7,395 nucleotides of DNA from Lentisphaerota bacterium (GCA_012514445.1 JAAZAI010000239.1:1-7395), one strand, 5' to 3'; shown: positions 1 to 5,739, counted from the stretch's first letter. Program-made: numbers and translations. Notes: generated by a model not told the origin, from the letters alone.

Positions 1-1068
1 CCGCGTAGCGAGCTGGCCGCGCAGAGCGCGGAGGCTGGCGCGGTCGGTGCGGGCACCCCTGTCGGCGACGGTGCCGGTATCCCCGCCACGCTCTCGCCGG
101 ACGAGCGCCTCTACGAGCCCCTCTCGGCGCGCGGCATCCTGCGCTGCACCCAGACGGCGGAGCAGGACGCCGCGATCGACGAGCGGGTCGTGGCGATGCT
201 GCTCCAGCGCATTCTCGACCATCTCGCCCTCGAGACGATGTGCGGCGTCAACAAGCACGCCACGATTCCCCTGAACGTCTCGTTCAACGTCGACGCGAAC
301 GGCGCCGAGCAGCTTGCCTCTCTGGTCAGGATGCACTTCGGCATCGCCTCCGCGGTCGCCTTCGACTACGTCGAGCTTCTGGAGAACAACGGGCTGCGCG
401 TGATCTTCTCGCAGCTGCCCGCGCCCCTGGAGAGCCTGTCTTTCTTCGACGCGAAGAACAACAACGCCTTCATCGTCGTCTCCGACGCGATGACGCCCGA
501 GCGGCAGCTCTTCAAGATCATGTACGAACTGGCGAACATCTTCCTCTACACGCGCACGGGCAACGCCCTGGTCTACGACACGGACGGCACCCGCCACTTC
601 GCGAAGCGCTTCGCCGCAGTCATGCTCATGCCCCAGACCGCCGTCCAGACGAGCGTGGCGCGGGCGGGCATCCTGCCCGAGCAATGGACGTTCGAGATGC
701 TTCTGCGCATGAAGGCGCGCTTCGGCGTCTCGGCCGAGGCGTTCCTGTATCGCCTGGACGAGCTGAGCCTGCTTCCCCGCGACGGCGCGCTGCTCGAGTC
801 CCTGTCGAAGGCGATCAAGCAGCACTACCTGAAGACGAGCTTCAAGGAGCCCGCAGGCGAAGTCAGCCGCATGAGCCGCAACGTCCGCTTCACGGACCTG
901 CTCCTCTGCGCGAAGCTCACCCCCGAGAACGGCAAGGAAGTCCGGAAGATCGAATCGCGCGTCCGCAAGAACTACCCGCTCGACGAGTCGATTCCTGTCG
1001 TCAAGGCGTCCGCGAAGAATGTGGACAAGAAACGCAGCGGCCCCGTCCGCCCGAAGCGCGCCAAGTAG
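1..1068 (+). CDS. ImmA/IrrE (M78)-like protein with degenerate zinc site, 5'-truncated
   Basis: The frame is open from the first base to the TAG at 1066-1068 (355 codons), so the true start lies outside the window; the GTG at 190 is only an internal candidate. The first ~35 residues are Ala/Gly-rich and look like a linker. From about codon 90 the protein follows the Peptidase_M78 pattern: a helix before the fold, a strand reading NNAFIVVSD, the metal-site helix, an FAAVMLMP segment (family: FAAELLMP) and an LLRMKARFGVSAEAFLYRL segment (family: LK-RFGVS--AL-YRL). The metal site is altered. The HExxH position reads YELAN (523-537), losing both histidines. The acidic residue normally just before FAA--LMP is also missing: HFAKRFAA stands there (595-618). 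The tail is Lys/Arg-rich. Active relatives cleave repressors or regulators and often carry an XRE helix-turn-helix domain, which could lie upstream. Family membership is fairly secure. A regulatory or binding role without proteolysis is inferred. Confidence 0.75.
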   Translation, partial: PRSELAAQSAEAGAVGAGTPVGDGAGIPATLSPDERLYEPLSARGILRCTQTAEQDAAIDERVVAMLLQRILDHLALETMCGVNKHATIPLNVSFNVDANGAEQLASLVRMHFGIASAVAFDYVELLENNGLRVIFSQLPAPLESLSFFDAKNNNAFIVVSDAMTPERQLFKIMYELANIFLYTRTGNALVYDTDGTRHFAKRFAAVMLMPQTAVQTSVARAGILPEQWTFEMLLRMKARFGVSAEAFLYRLDELSLLPRDGALLESLSKAIKQHYLKTSFKEPAGEVSRMSRNVRFTDLLLCAKLTPENGKEVRKIESRVRKNYPLDESIPVVKASAKNVDKKRSGPVRPKRAK

Positions 1069-1076
1069 AGACTACC

Positions 1077-1106
1077 CGAATGGCGCCAGCCTGCCGGCGC
1101 CATTCG
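1077..1106 (+). terminator. Strong hairpin after the ImmA/IrrE-like gene
   Basis: A perfect 11-bp inverted repeat has arms CGAATGGCGCC (1077-1087) and GGCGCCATTCG (1096-1106) around an 8-nt loop. It begins 8 nt after the stop codon at 1068. No T-run follows on the plus strand, so it is not a textbook intrinsic terminator. It could work as a U-poor terminator or as a 3'-end stabiliser. The stem is symmetrical and could also act on transcripts arriving from yejF. Confidence 0.6.
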
Positions 1107-1279
1107 AGGTGGGAGTGCGTGATTGCATGAGTTTCACTGCAGTCATCTCGACAAGCTGGTTGCGAAGCAGGTGGGGCGAGGCCTTCCCTGCTCCGCCTAC
1201 GGCTGCTCAGGACAAGCCCGGCGAGCTGCATTCGGGGGCGTCTTGCGCACCCGCCTTCGGCAAACCAACCCGGACCTTC
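1107..1279. other. Intergenic DNA between convergent genes, no gene seen
   Basis: The gap between the ImmA/IrrE-like gene and yejF runs from 1069 to 1344. This middle part has open frames on both strands, but their products are Arg/Gly/Ser-rich with no recognisable domain, as expected from GC-rich non-coding DNA. GCTCAGGACAAG near 1205-1216 resembles GCTCAGGGCAAG near 1308-1319, so the gap may contain degraded dispersed repeats. I see no tRNA, promoter pair or known element. Confidence 0.4.
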
Positions 1280-1319
1280 GACGAGCCCCTCGTCAATCCC
1301 GGGGCTTGCTCAGGGCAAG
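1280..1319 (-). terminator. Two small hairpins downstream of yejF
   Basis: Two short perfect inverted repeats lie just past the yejF stop on the minus strand. One is CTTGC-tcagg-GCAAG (1305-1319), with a 5-bp stem and 5-nt loop. The other is GACGAG-ccc-CTCGTC (1280-1294), with a 6-bp stem and 3-nt loop. Neither is followed by a U-run in the yejF transcript. They may help end the operon transcript, but stems this short are common in GC-rich DNA. Confidence 0.3.
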
Positions 1320-1323
1320 TGGT

Positions 1324-1348
1324 CTAGCCGCTAGCCCCTAGCCGCTAG
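1324..1348. repeat. CTAG heptanucleotide array at the yejF 3' end
   Basis: Three tandem 7-nt units, CTAGCCG (1324-1330), CTAGCCC (1331-1337) and CTAGCCG (1338-1344), are followed by a partial CTAG (1345-1348). Every unit carries TAG on the plus strand and also on the minus strand, so the array puts stop codons into several frames. The yejF stop codon (minus-strand TAG, 1347-1345) is the first part of the array that the yejF frame meets. The 7-nt period matches that of the patch inside yejF at 2111-2212, although the unit sequence differs. Confidence 0.75.
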
Positions 1349-3183
1349 TACCTGATCCCGGGCTCCGCGGCGAGAAGGGCCTGGGTGCAGGGATGCGCGG
1401 GCGCGGCGAGGATCGCGGCGGCCGGGCCTTCCTCCACGATCGCCCCGGCGTGCATCACCGCGATGCGGTGCGCCATGCGCCGAACGACGCCGATGTCGTG
1501 CGTGATGAAGAGATAGGCGGGGCGCAGCTCGCGCTGGAGATCGGCCAGGAGGTTGAGAACCTGCGCCTGCACCGAGACGTCGAGCGCGCTGACGGGCTCG
1601 TCGCAGAGGATGATCCGAGGCTTGAGCGCGATGGCGCGCGCGATGCTGATGCGCTGGCGCTGGCCGCCGGAGAATTCGTGCGGGTAGCGGAAGGCCGCCT
1701 CGGGCGGCATCCCGACCTGCGCCAGCAGCCGCTGCGCCTCCGCCATGCGGTCGCGGCGCTTGACGAGCCCGTGGACGATGGCGGCCTCGGTGACGATGTC
1801 CGCGATCGTCATGCGGGGGTTGAGCGAGGAATACGGATCCTGGAAGATCATCTGGATGTCGCGACGCATCGCGAACGGACGTCGCGCGGGAACAAGGGCG
1901 CCGTCGAGGCGGATTTCACCGGCGCTGGGCGTCTCAAGCCCCACGAGCATCCTCGCCAGCGTGGTCTTGCCGCAGCCCGAGCCGCCGACGATGGCGAGCG
2001 TTTCGCCGGGACGTAGCCGCAGCGAGACGTCGTTGACGGCATGGACGCCCTTGAAGCGCTTGTGCAGCCCGCGCGCTTCGAGGAAAACGTCGCCGTCGCG
2101 GACGGCGGCGCAGGAGTCAGGAGTCAGGAGGCAGGAGTCAGGAGTTGGAAGACTGGAAGCTGGAATGTTGGAAGAGGGAATTCTGGATTCTGAATTCTGG
2201 ATTCTGGCTTCTGCTGGTTTGTCTTTCGCCCAGACGGGGCAGCGGGCGGCGTGGCCGCCGGCGCCGGCGAGTTCCGGGTGGGCGGTGGCGCACGCTGGCA
2301 CGGCGAAGGCGCAGCGCGGATGGAAGCGGCAGCCGGCGGGGAAGGCTAGGGGGGATGGCACGGAGCCGGGGATGGCGGCCAGCGGTTCGCCGGGGCGGCC
2401 GTTGGCGGGCATGGCGTCGAGCAGCGCCTGCGTGTAGGGATGGCGCGGATCGCGGAAGACCTCCTTCACAGGGCCCGTCTCCACGATTTCGCCGGCGTAC
2501 ATCACGGCGATGCGCGAGCATGTGTTCCAGACGACACCCATGTTGTGCGTGATGAGCAGCAGCGCCGTCTCGTCGCCCTTGGCCTTGCGCATCAGCTCGA
2601 GCACCTGCGCCTGGACCGTTGCGTCGAGCGCGGTCGTCGGCTCGTCCGCGATGATGAGCCGCGGATTCGTCATCAGCACCGAGGCGATCATGACGCGCTG
2701 CTGCTGGCCGCCGGAGAGGCGGAACGGGTATTCGCCGAGGCACCGCGCGGGATCCTCGATGCCGGCCCTCGCGAGCCCGTCGGCGGCCAGGGCGAGCGCA
2801 TCGCGCCGCGTCATCGGACGGTGGAGGCGGATGGCCTCGACGAGCTGGTCGCCGATCTTGTGGAGCGGCGAGAGCGCGGTCATGGGGTCTTGGAAGACCA
2901 TGCCGACCGCTGATCCCCGGATTCGGCGCAGCGCGTCGAGCGGAAGCGTTGCGATGTCCTGTCCGTCGAAGGCGATCGCGCCCGAGGCGATGCGGCCCGG
3001 GGGATTCGGCACGAGCCGCAAGACGCTCATGGCCGTGACGGACTTGCCGCAGCCCGACTCCCCCACGAGCCCGAGCGTCTCACCGGCGTCCAGATGCAAC
3101 GACACGCCGTCGACGGCATGCACCACGCCTTCGGGCGTGTCGAAGACGACGTGCAGATCGCGGATGTCGAGGATGGGCTTCAT
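1345..3183 (-). CDS. yejF: YejF-type double ATPase of a peptide ABC importer
   Basis: This 612-residue cytoplasmic protein has two ABC ATPase domains that power the YejB-YejE permease. Domain 1 has Walker A GESGCGKS (41-48), Q-loop Q98, signature LSGGQ (156-160), Walker B LIIADE (176-181) and H-loop H213. It ends in an oligopeptide-transporter C-terminal region with Cys285, Cys291, Cys298 and Cys315. Domain 2 has GGSGCGKT (400-407), Q448, FSGGQ (504-508), IILCDE (524-529) and H562. Both sites look catalytically intact. The linker, roughly residues 318-363, is unusual: residues 324-358 come from a heptanucleotide-repeat patch and are rich in Ser, Pro and Thr. I chose the ATG at 3183-3181 because it overlaps the yejE stop as ATGA and leads directly into KPILDIRDLHV, the normal start of such domains. 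An in-frame ATG at 3294 would add 37 Arg/Pro-rich residues inside yejE. No Shine-Dalgarno sequence is seen, so coupling to yejE is likely. YejF and related double ATPases such as GsiA share this architecture; the partner permeases decide the name. Confidence 0.92.
   Translation of the reverse strand: MKPILDIRDLHVVFDTPEGVVHAVDGVSLHLDAGETLGLVGESGCGKSVTAMSVLRLVPNPPGRIASGAIAFDGQDIATLPLDALRRIRGSAVGMVFQDPMTALSPLHKIGDQLVEAIRLHRPMTRRDALALAADGLARAGIEDPARCLGEYPFRLSGGQQQRVMIASVLMTNPRLIIADEPTTALDATVQAQVLELMRKAKGDETALLLITHNMGVVWNTCSRIAVMYAGEIVETGPVKEVFRDPRHPYTQALLDAMPANGRPGEPLAAIPGSVPSPLAFPAGCRFHPRCAFAVPACATAHPELAGAGGHAARCPVWAKDKPAEARIQNSESRIPSSNIPASSLPTPDSCLLTPDSCAAVRDGDVFLEARGLHKRFKGVHAVNDVSLRLRPGETLAIVGGSGCGKTTLARMLVGLETPSAGEIRLDGALVPARRPFAMRRDIQMIFQDPYSSLNPRMTIADIVTEAAIVHGLVKRRDRMAEAQRLLAQVGMPPEAAFRYPHEFSGGQRQRISIARAIALKPRIILCDEPVSALDVSVQAQVLNLLADLQRELRPAYLFITHDIGVVRRMAHRIAVMHAGAIVEEGPAAAILAAPAHPCTQALLAAEPGIRY
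2111..2212. repeat. 102-bp heptanucleotide repeat patch inside yejF
   Basis: Three kinds of short tandem repeat lie end to end. First are five CAGGAGT units (2111-2145), the third being CAGGAGG. Next come four TGGAA-start units of 8, 7, 8 and 7 nt (2146-2175). After two bases come five 7-mers (2178-2212): GAATTCT, GGATTCT, GAATTCT, GGATTCT, GGCTTCT, in which a 14-mer is exactly repeated. The patch is clearly poorer in G+C than the surrounding gene. Its length is a multiple of three and it is open in the yejF frame. It encodes the linker between the ATPase domains, including a TPDSC peptide repeated with a 7-residue period. It resembles in style the short tandemly repeated heptamers described in cyanobacteria; no relationship is implied. 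Confidence 0.9.
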
Positions 3184-4748
3184 GATAATTTCGAATACGG
3201 TCGGGGGTCGAGGGCGTCGCGGAGGCCTTCGCCGATGAAAACGCCGAGCAGCATCACAGTGAAAAGCGCCAGCGAGGGATACAGGATGAGCCACCAGGCT
3301 TTGCGGAATGTCTGCGCCTGGTTGAGCAGTTCGCCCCAGCTCGCCGAGCCGGCGGGCAGACCGAAGCCGAGGTAGTCGAGCACGGCCAGCGAGCCGATCG
3401 CCCCGACGAGCGCGAAAGGCAGCAACGTGATGATCGGCGTGAGCGCGTTGGGCAGAACGTGGCGGAAGATGATCCGCGCGCTGGAGAGGCCTTGGCAGCG
3501 GGCGGCGTCGACAAACGCCCGGGTGCGCAGCCGCAGGAACTCAGCGCGCACGTACGCCGCCGCGCCGATCCAGTTGAAGGCGGCGTAGCAGACGAGCAGC
3601 AGACCGAAGCTGCGCCCGAGCGTGTTGCCGAGCAGGATCATGATGTACAGGAAGGGCAGGGCCGCCCAGATCTCCGTGAAGCGCTGCCCGGCGATGTCCA
3701 CCCATCCGGCGAAATATCCCTGCACGGCGCCGGCGGCGGCGCCCAGCAGCAGCGTCGCGGCCACCAGCGCCAGACCGAAGGTCAACGAGGTGCGCATGGC
3801 GTAGACGACGCGTGCGAAGACGTCGCGCCCCGACGAGTCGAAGCCCATCGGATGGCCCGGCACGGGCCGGAACGGCCACGAGACGGTTTCGTAGGCGACG
3901 CGGACTTCGGCGATCGGGTCGTTCGTCGAGGCGCCCAGCACCGGCACGGGGGCGACCCAGTCGCCGCCCCGCGCGACGGTCGCGGCGGCGAGGACGTTGG
4001 AGACGTCGGCCTTCGAGAGACTCCGCCACGCGGCGAGAGCCTCGGCGACGCGGGCGGGCGCCACGCGCACCCGCCCGGGTCTGATGTGATCCGGGCTGCG
4101 CAAGATGGCGCGGAAGCTCGCCGGCGGCGCGGGGCGGGGGGCGAAGGGCGCCAGCGACACGGTGCCGCCGGCGAACGGCAGATCGATGGCGGGGGCTGCT
4201 TCGTTGCGCAGTCGCGCGGCGACGCCCCGCTGGAAGTCGGGCGCGTCGCGCAGGAGGTCGGGCAGTGCGGCGAGTGCGCCGGTGAAGTAGTTCGTGTCGC
4301 CGTAGGCGTGGAGAATCGTCAAGTTGGGCGTGAACTGGACGGCGGCGGCGTGGGAGACGGGCGCAAGGTCGAGGGCGATGCGGCGGTAGGGATCGACGTC
4401 CGCCGCGGCGAACGTCTGGTGGACGCCGGAGCGGAAGGGCGCGAGGACGACGGCGTCGACGCGGTCGGCGTGATCCGCGAGGAAGCCGCGGTAGTCGGTC
4501 ATGCGCGTGTGGACGCCGTTGCCGAGGAGGGCGTCTTGCGTGTAGGAGCGGAACGCGGGGAGGAACGTGCGCCCGCCGGAGCGCAGGAGCAGCGGCTTGT
4601 CGTTGCAGAGCAGTTCGGCGCCGAGGCTCAGCGCGTAGAGTCCCGCGAGGATCCAGAGCGACGCCCAGGCGCGGCGATGCGCGCGGAAACGCGCCCAGGC
4701 CTGGCCTGAACGTCGGGAGAATCGCGGAGTTAGAGCGTGGGCGTTCAT
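3180..4748 (-). CDS. yejE: YejE-type permease with a large extra periplasmic domain
   Basis: This 522-residue inner-membrane permease subunit is expected to pair with YejB. The N-terminus (ARFRAHRRAWASLWIL, then LCNDKPLLLR at 47-56) closely matches recalled E. coli YejE (ARFRHNRRGYWSLWIF, ANDKPLLVR). After TM1 (about 29-47) comes a long periplasmic stretch to about 315. Then come MGFDSSGRDVFARVVY (301-316; E. coli LGTDANGRDVLARILY), about five more membrane segments, the EAA loop that contacts the ATPase (about 412-436, ending FRHVLPNAL), and DYLGFGLPAGSASWGELL (458-475). E. coli YejE is about 341 residues. The excess is roughly 175 residues between APFRSG (103-108) and SWPFRPVPGHP (290-300), and I recognise no domain in it. 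The gene starts at ATG 4748, the first start in frame. No clear Shine-Dalgarno sequence is seen. It follows a likely promoter at 4835-4863, and its stop overlaps the yejF start as ATGA. Confidence 0.93.
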   Translation of the reverse strand: MNAHALTPRFSRRSGQAWARFRAHRRAWASLWILAGLYALSLGAELLCNDKPLLLRSGGRTFLPAFRSYTQDALLGNGVHTRMTDYRGFLADHADRVDAVVLAPFRSGVHQTFAAADVDPYRRIALDLAPVSHAAAVQFTPNLTILHAYGDTNYFTGALAALPDLLRDAPDFQRGVAARLRNEAAPAIDLPFAGGTVSLAPFAPRPAPPASFRAILRSPDHIRPGRVRVAPARVAEALAAWRSLSKADVSNVLAAATVARGGDWVAPVPVLGASTNDPIAEVRVAYETVSWPFRPVPGHPMGFDSSGRDVFARVVYAMRTSLTFGLALVAATLLLGAAAGAVQGYFAGWVDIAGQRFTEIWAALPFLYIMILLGNTLGRSFGLLLVCYAAFNWIGAAAYVRAEFLRLRTRAFVDAARCQGLSSARIIFRHVLPNALTPIITLLPFALVGAIGSLAVLDYLGFGLPAGSASWGELLNQAQTFRKAWWLILYPSLALFTVMLLGVFIGEGLRDALDPRPYSKLS

Positions 4749-4834
4749 CGAGATGTCGTGGCAGAAGTCGGAATAACCGGGCGACCGGACGGCTCGGGTT
4801 CGGGATCGGCGTTCGTGCTACCGAATATTCACGG

Positions 4835-4863
4835 AGTATAGCATTAGGGCACCGCTTCCGCAA
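4835..4863 (-). promoter_or_regulatory. Likely sigma70-type promoter for yejE-yejF
   Basis: Read on the minus strand, TTGCGG (4863-4858) is followed by a 17-nt spacer and TATACT (4840-4835). The -10 matches 5 of 6 consensus bases and the -35 matches 3 of 6, at ideal spacing. Transcription would start near 4828, giving a leader of about 80 nt to the yejE ATG. A palindrome, GAATATTC (4823-4830), sits at the expected start site and could be an operator or chance. No terminator is evident between the TA module and this promoter. Confidence 0.5.
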
Positions 4864-4904
4864 TCGCCTGGTATGTTCGTGTTCGAGAACCTTTGGCGGC
4901 TGGA

Positions 4905-5000
4905 CTATTGAGCGGGCTTCAGGCTGATGTCTCCGCTTGTGCCGCCGGGTTCGGTTTTTGTGATCGTAAACGAGGCCGGGTGGAGGATCGCCGTCTTCAT
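4905..5000 (-). CDS. Candidate 31-residue small protein after the PIN toxin
   Basis: A short frame starts at ATG 5000-4998, overlaps the PIN stop as ATGA and ends at TAG 4907-4905. The product starts MKTAILHPASFTITKTEPGG and ends GDISLKPAQ. I do not recognise it, and it has no membrane segment or signal peptide. In its favour: AAGGG (5011-5007) lies 6 nt before the ATG, the overlap repeats the antitoxin-toxin arrangement, and most third codon positions are G or C (22 of 30 after the start by my count). Against it: it is very short and has no known homologue that I can recall. It could be the remnant of a longer gene cut by insertion, or chance. Confidence 0.35.
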   Translation of the reverse strand: MKTAILHPASFTITKTEPGGTSGDISLKPAQ

Positions 5001-5431
5001 TGAATTCCCTTGATGGAGTTGAGGATGGTTTTGAAAGCTTCCGGCGTCACGATGGAAAATGGCGGGGATTCTTTGACTGACAGCAAGTCGGCGTCGCCGC
5101 TGACGAGATAATTCGCGTGGCCTCGGCGTGCCAGCGCCAGAAACGGGACGTCGTGGGGATCGCGGCATGGTGGGCTCCCCGCCGAGCCCTCCACGAAGAC
5201 CGCCTCCGCGAAGGGCAGGAACGCTTCGAGGACGGTCTGCCGCTCCAAGGGCGACAGGCGGAACTTCGGATATTCCAGGACGCGGATCAGCTCCTCCGTC
5301 GTCGCTTTCGAGACCAGGGGAACGATCTGCCCGCGAACCCAAAGATGTTCGATCCATCGCAGCCGTCCGGATCTGAACAGGAGCGCCGACAGCAGAACGT
5401 TCGTATCGAGCACGACGCGAAGCGGCCTCAT
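4997..5431 (-). CDS. PIN-domain toxin (putative RNase, VapC-like)
   Basis: This 144-residue protein matches the PIN-family putative toxin of TA systems (the TIGR00305 type). Such proteins are Mg-dependent ribonucleases that cut RNA when freed from their antitoxin. The acidic positions are all present: Asp9 in VVLDTNVLLSAL, Glu46/Glu47 in KATTEELIRVL, Asp91 and Asp94 in CRDPHDVPFLALA, and Asp113/Asp115 in YLVSGDADLL. Length is normal and no damage is seen, so it is probably active. Its ATG overlaps the antitoxin stop as ATGA. There is no clear Shine-Dalgarno sequence, only an A-rich stretch, so its translation probably depends on the antitoxin being translated. The RNA target cannot be told from sequence. 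Confidence 0.9.
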   Translation of the reverse strand: MRPLRVVLDTNVLLSALLFRSGRLRWIEHLWVRGQIVPLVSKATTEELIRVLEYPKFRLSPLERQTVLEAFLPFAEAVFVEGSAGSPPCRDPHDVPFLALARRGHANYLVSGDADLLSVKESPPFSIVTPEAFKTILNSIKGIQ

Positions 5432-5652
5432 TTTTTGTTTCTCGACCAGGCAACGGCGTCCCCGACATCCTTTTCATCGATGCCGAGTGTTTCAAGTTTC
5501 TCGCGCACGGCCATGAGGGAGGTCGTGTTGACCGGTTCGAGGACGATGCGCCCGTATTCGGTTGAAACCGCGAAATATTTCGCCCCGGCGAACTGTGCCA
5601 CTACCCCTTTGGGCAGCGTCAACTGGTTCTTGCTCGTCAGCTTGGCGATCAT
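5428..5652 (-). CDS. AbrB/MazE-like antitoxin
   Basis: This 74-residue protein begins MIAKLTSKNQLTLPKGVVAQ, the swapped-hairpin AbrB/MazE DNA-binding pattern (family: --T-K-Q-TLPK-v---). A strand pair follows (KYFAVSTEYGRIVLEPV), then a helical C-terminal half (about 44-70) that in such proteins typically wraps the toxin. It should neutralise the PIN protein encoded directly downstream and repress their shared promoter. A strong Shine-Dalgarno sequence precedes the ATG, unlike the toxin, which fits the need for excess antitoxin. AbrB-type antitoxins paired with PIN toxins are a known combination. The short length and clear domain make the call firm. Confidence 0.88.
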   Translation of the reverse strand: MIAKLTSKNQLTLPKGVVAQFAGAKYFAVSTEYGRIVLEPVNTTSLMAVREKLETLGIDEKDVGDAVAWSRNKK

Positions 5653-5656
5653 GGTT

Positions 5657-5664
5657 CCTCCTTT
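5657..5664 (-). promoter_or_regulatory. Strong Shine-Dalgarno of the antitoxin
   Basis: AAAGGAGG (5664-5657) lies 4 nt before the antitoxin ATG at 5652. It is near-perfect, while yejB, yejE, yejF and the PIN gene have no comparable site. It fixes the antitoxin start and sets this block apart from its host operon. Confidence 0.8.
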
Positions 5665-5696
5665 CCGTTAGAATCCTTTTTTCCTTACTTCCTTGC

Positions 5697-5725
5697 ATTC
5701 TGACATTTCCCGCCCGGCGAGTCAA
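5697..5725 (-). promoter_or_regulatory. Likely sigma70-type promoter of the TA module
   Basis: On the minus strand TTGACT (5725-5720; 5 of 6 consensus) is followed by 17 nt and CAGAAT (5702-5697; 4 of 6). It lies just after the yejB stop and about 45 nt before the antitoxin ATG. AGAAT (5670-5674 on the plus strand) and ATTCT (5697-5701) form a spaced inverted repeat over the start region and could be part of an autoregulatory operator. The segment is AT-rich: 26 of 60 bases at 5641-5700 are G or C. Confidence 0.5.
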
Positions 5726-5739
5726 GGAATTGGATCCCG

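Noticed and set aside
190..192. GTG as the start of the ImmA/IrrE-like gene
   Set aside because: The frame stays open to the window edge, no Shine-Dalgarno sequence precedes the GTG, and the residues just before it run smoothly into the following helix.
240..1130. Long plus-strand frame overlapping the ImmA/IrrE-like gene
   Set aside because: Its product is almost all Arg, Ala and Pro with no domain, as expected for a shifted frame of a GC-rich gene.
1123..1341. 72-codon plus-strand frame in the intergenic region
   Set aside because: No Shine-Dalgarno sequence, no recognisable domain, runs into the CTAG array and has intergenic-like composition.
2111..2212. CRISPR array
   Set aside because: Units are 7-8 nt in direct tandem with no spacers, and no cas genes are nearby.
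3184..3294. Longer yejF start at the ATG at 3294
   Set aside because: It adds 37 Arg/Pro/His-rich residues encoded inside yejE with no similarity to ABC ATPases; the ATGA-overlapping ATG at 3183 begins the domain correctly.
3459..4863. Long frames on both strands across yejE (about 416 and 440 codons)
   Set aside because: Low-complexity Arg/Gly/Ala products without domains; yejE in the true frame matches a known family over its full length.
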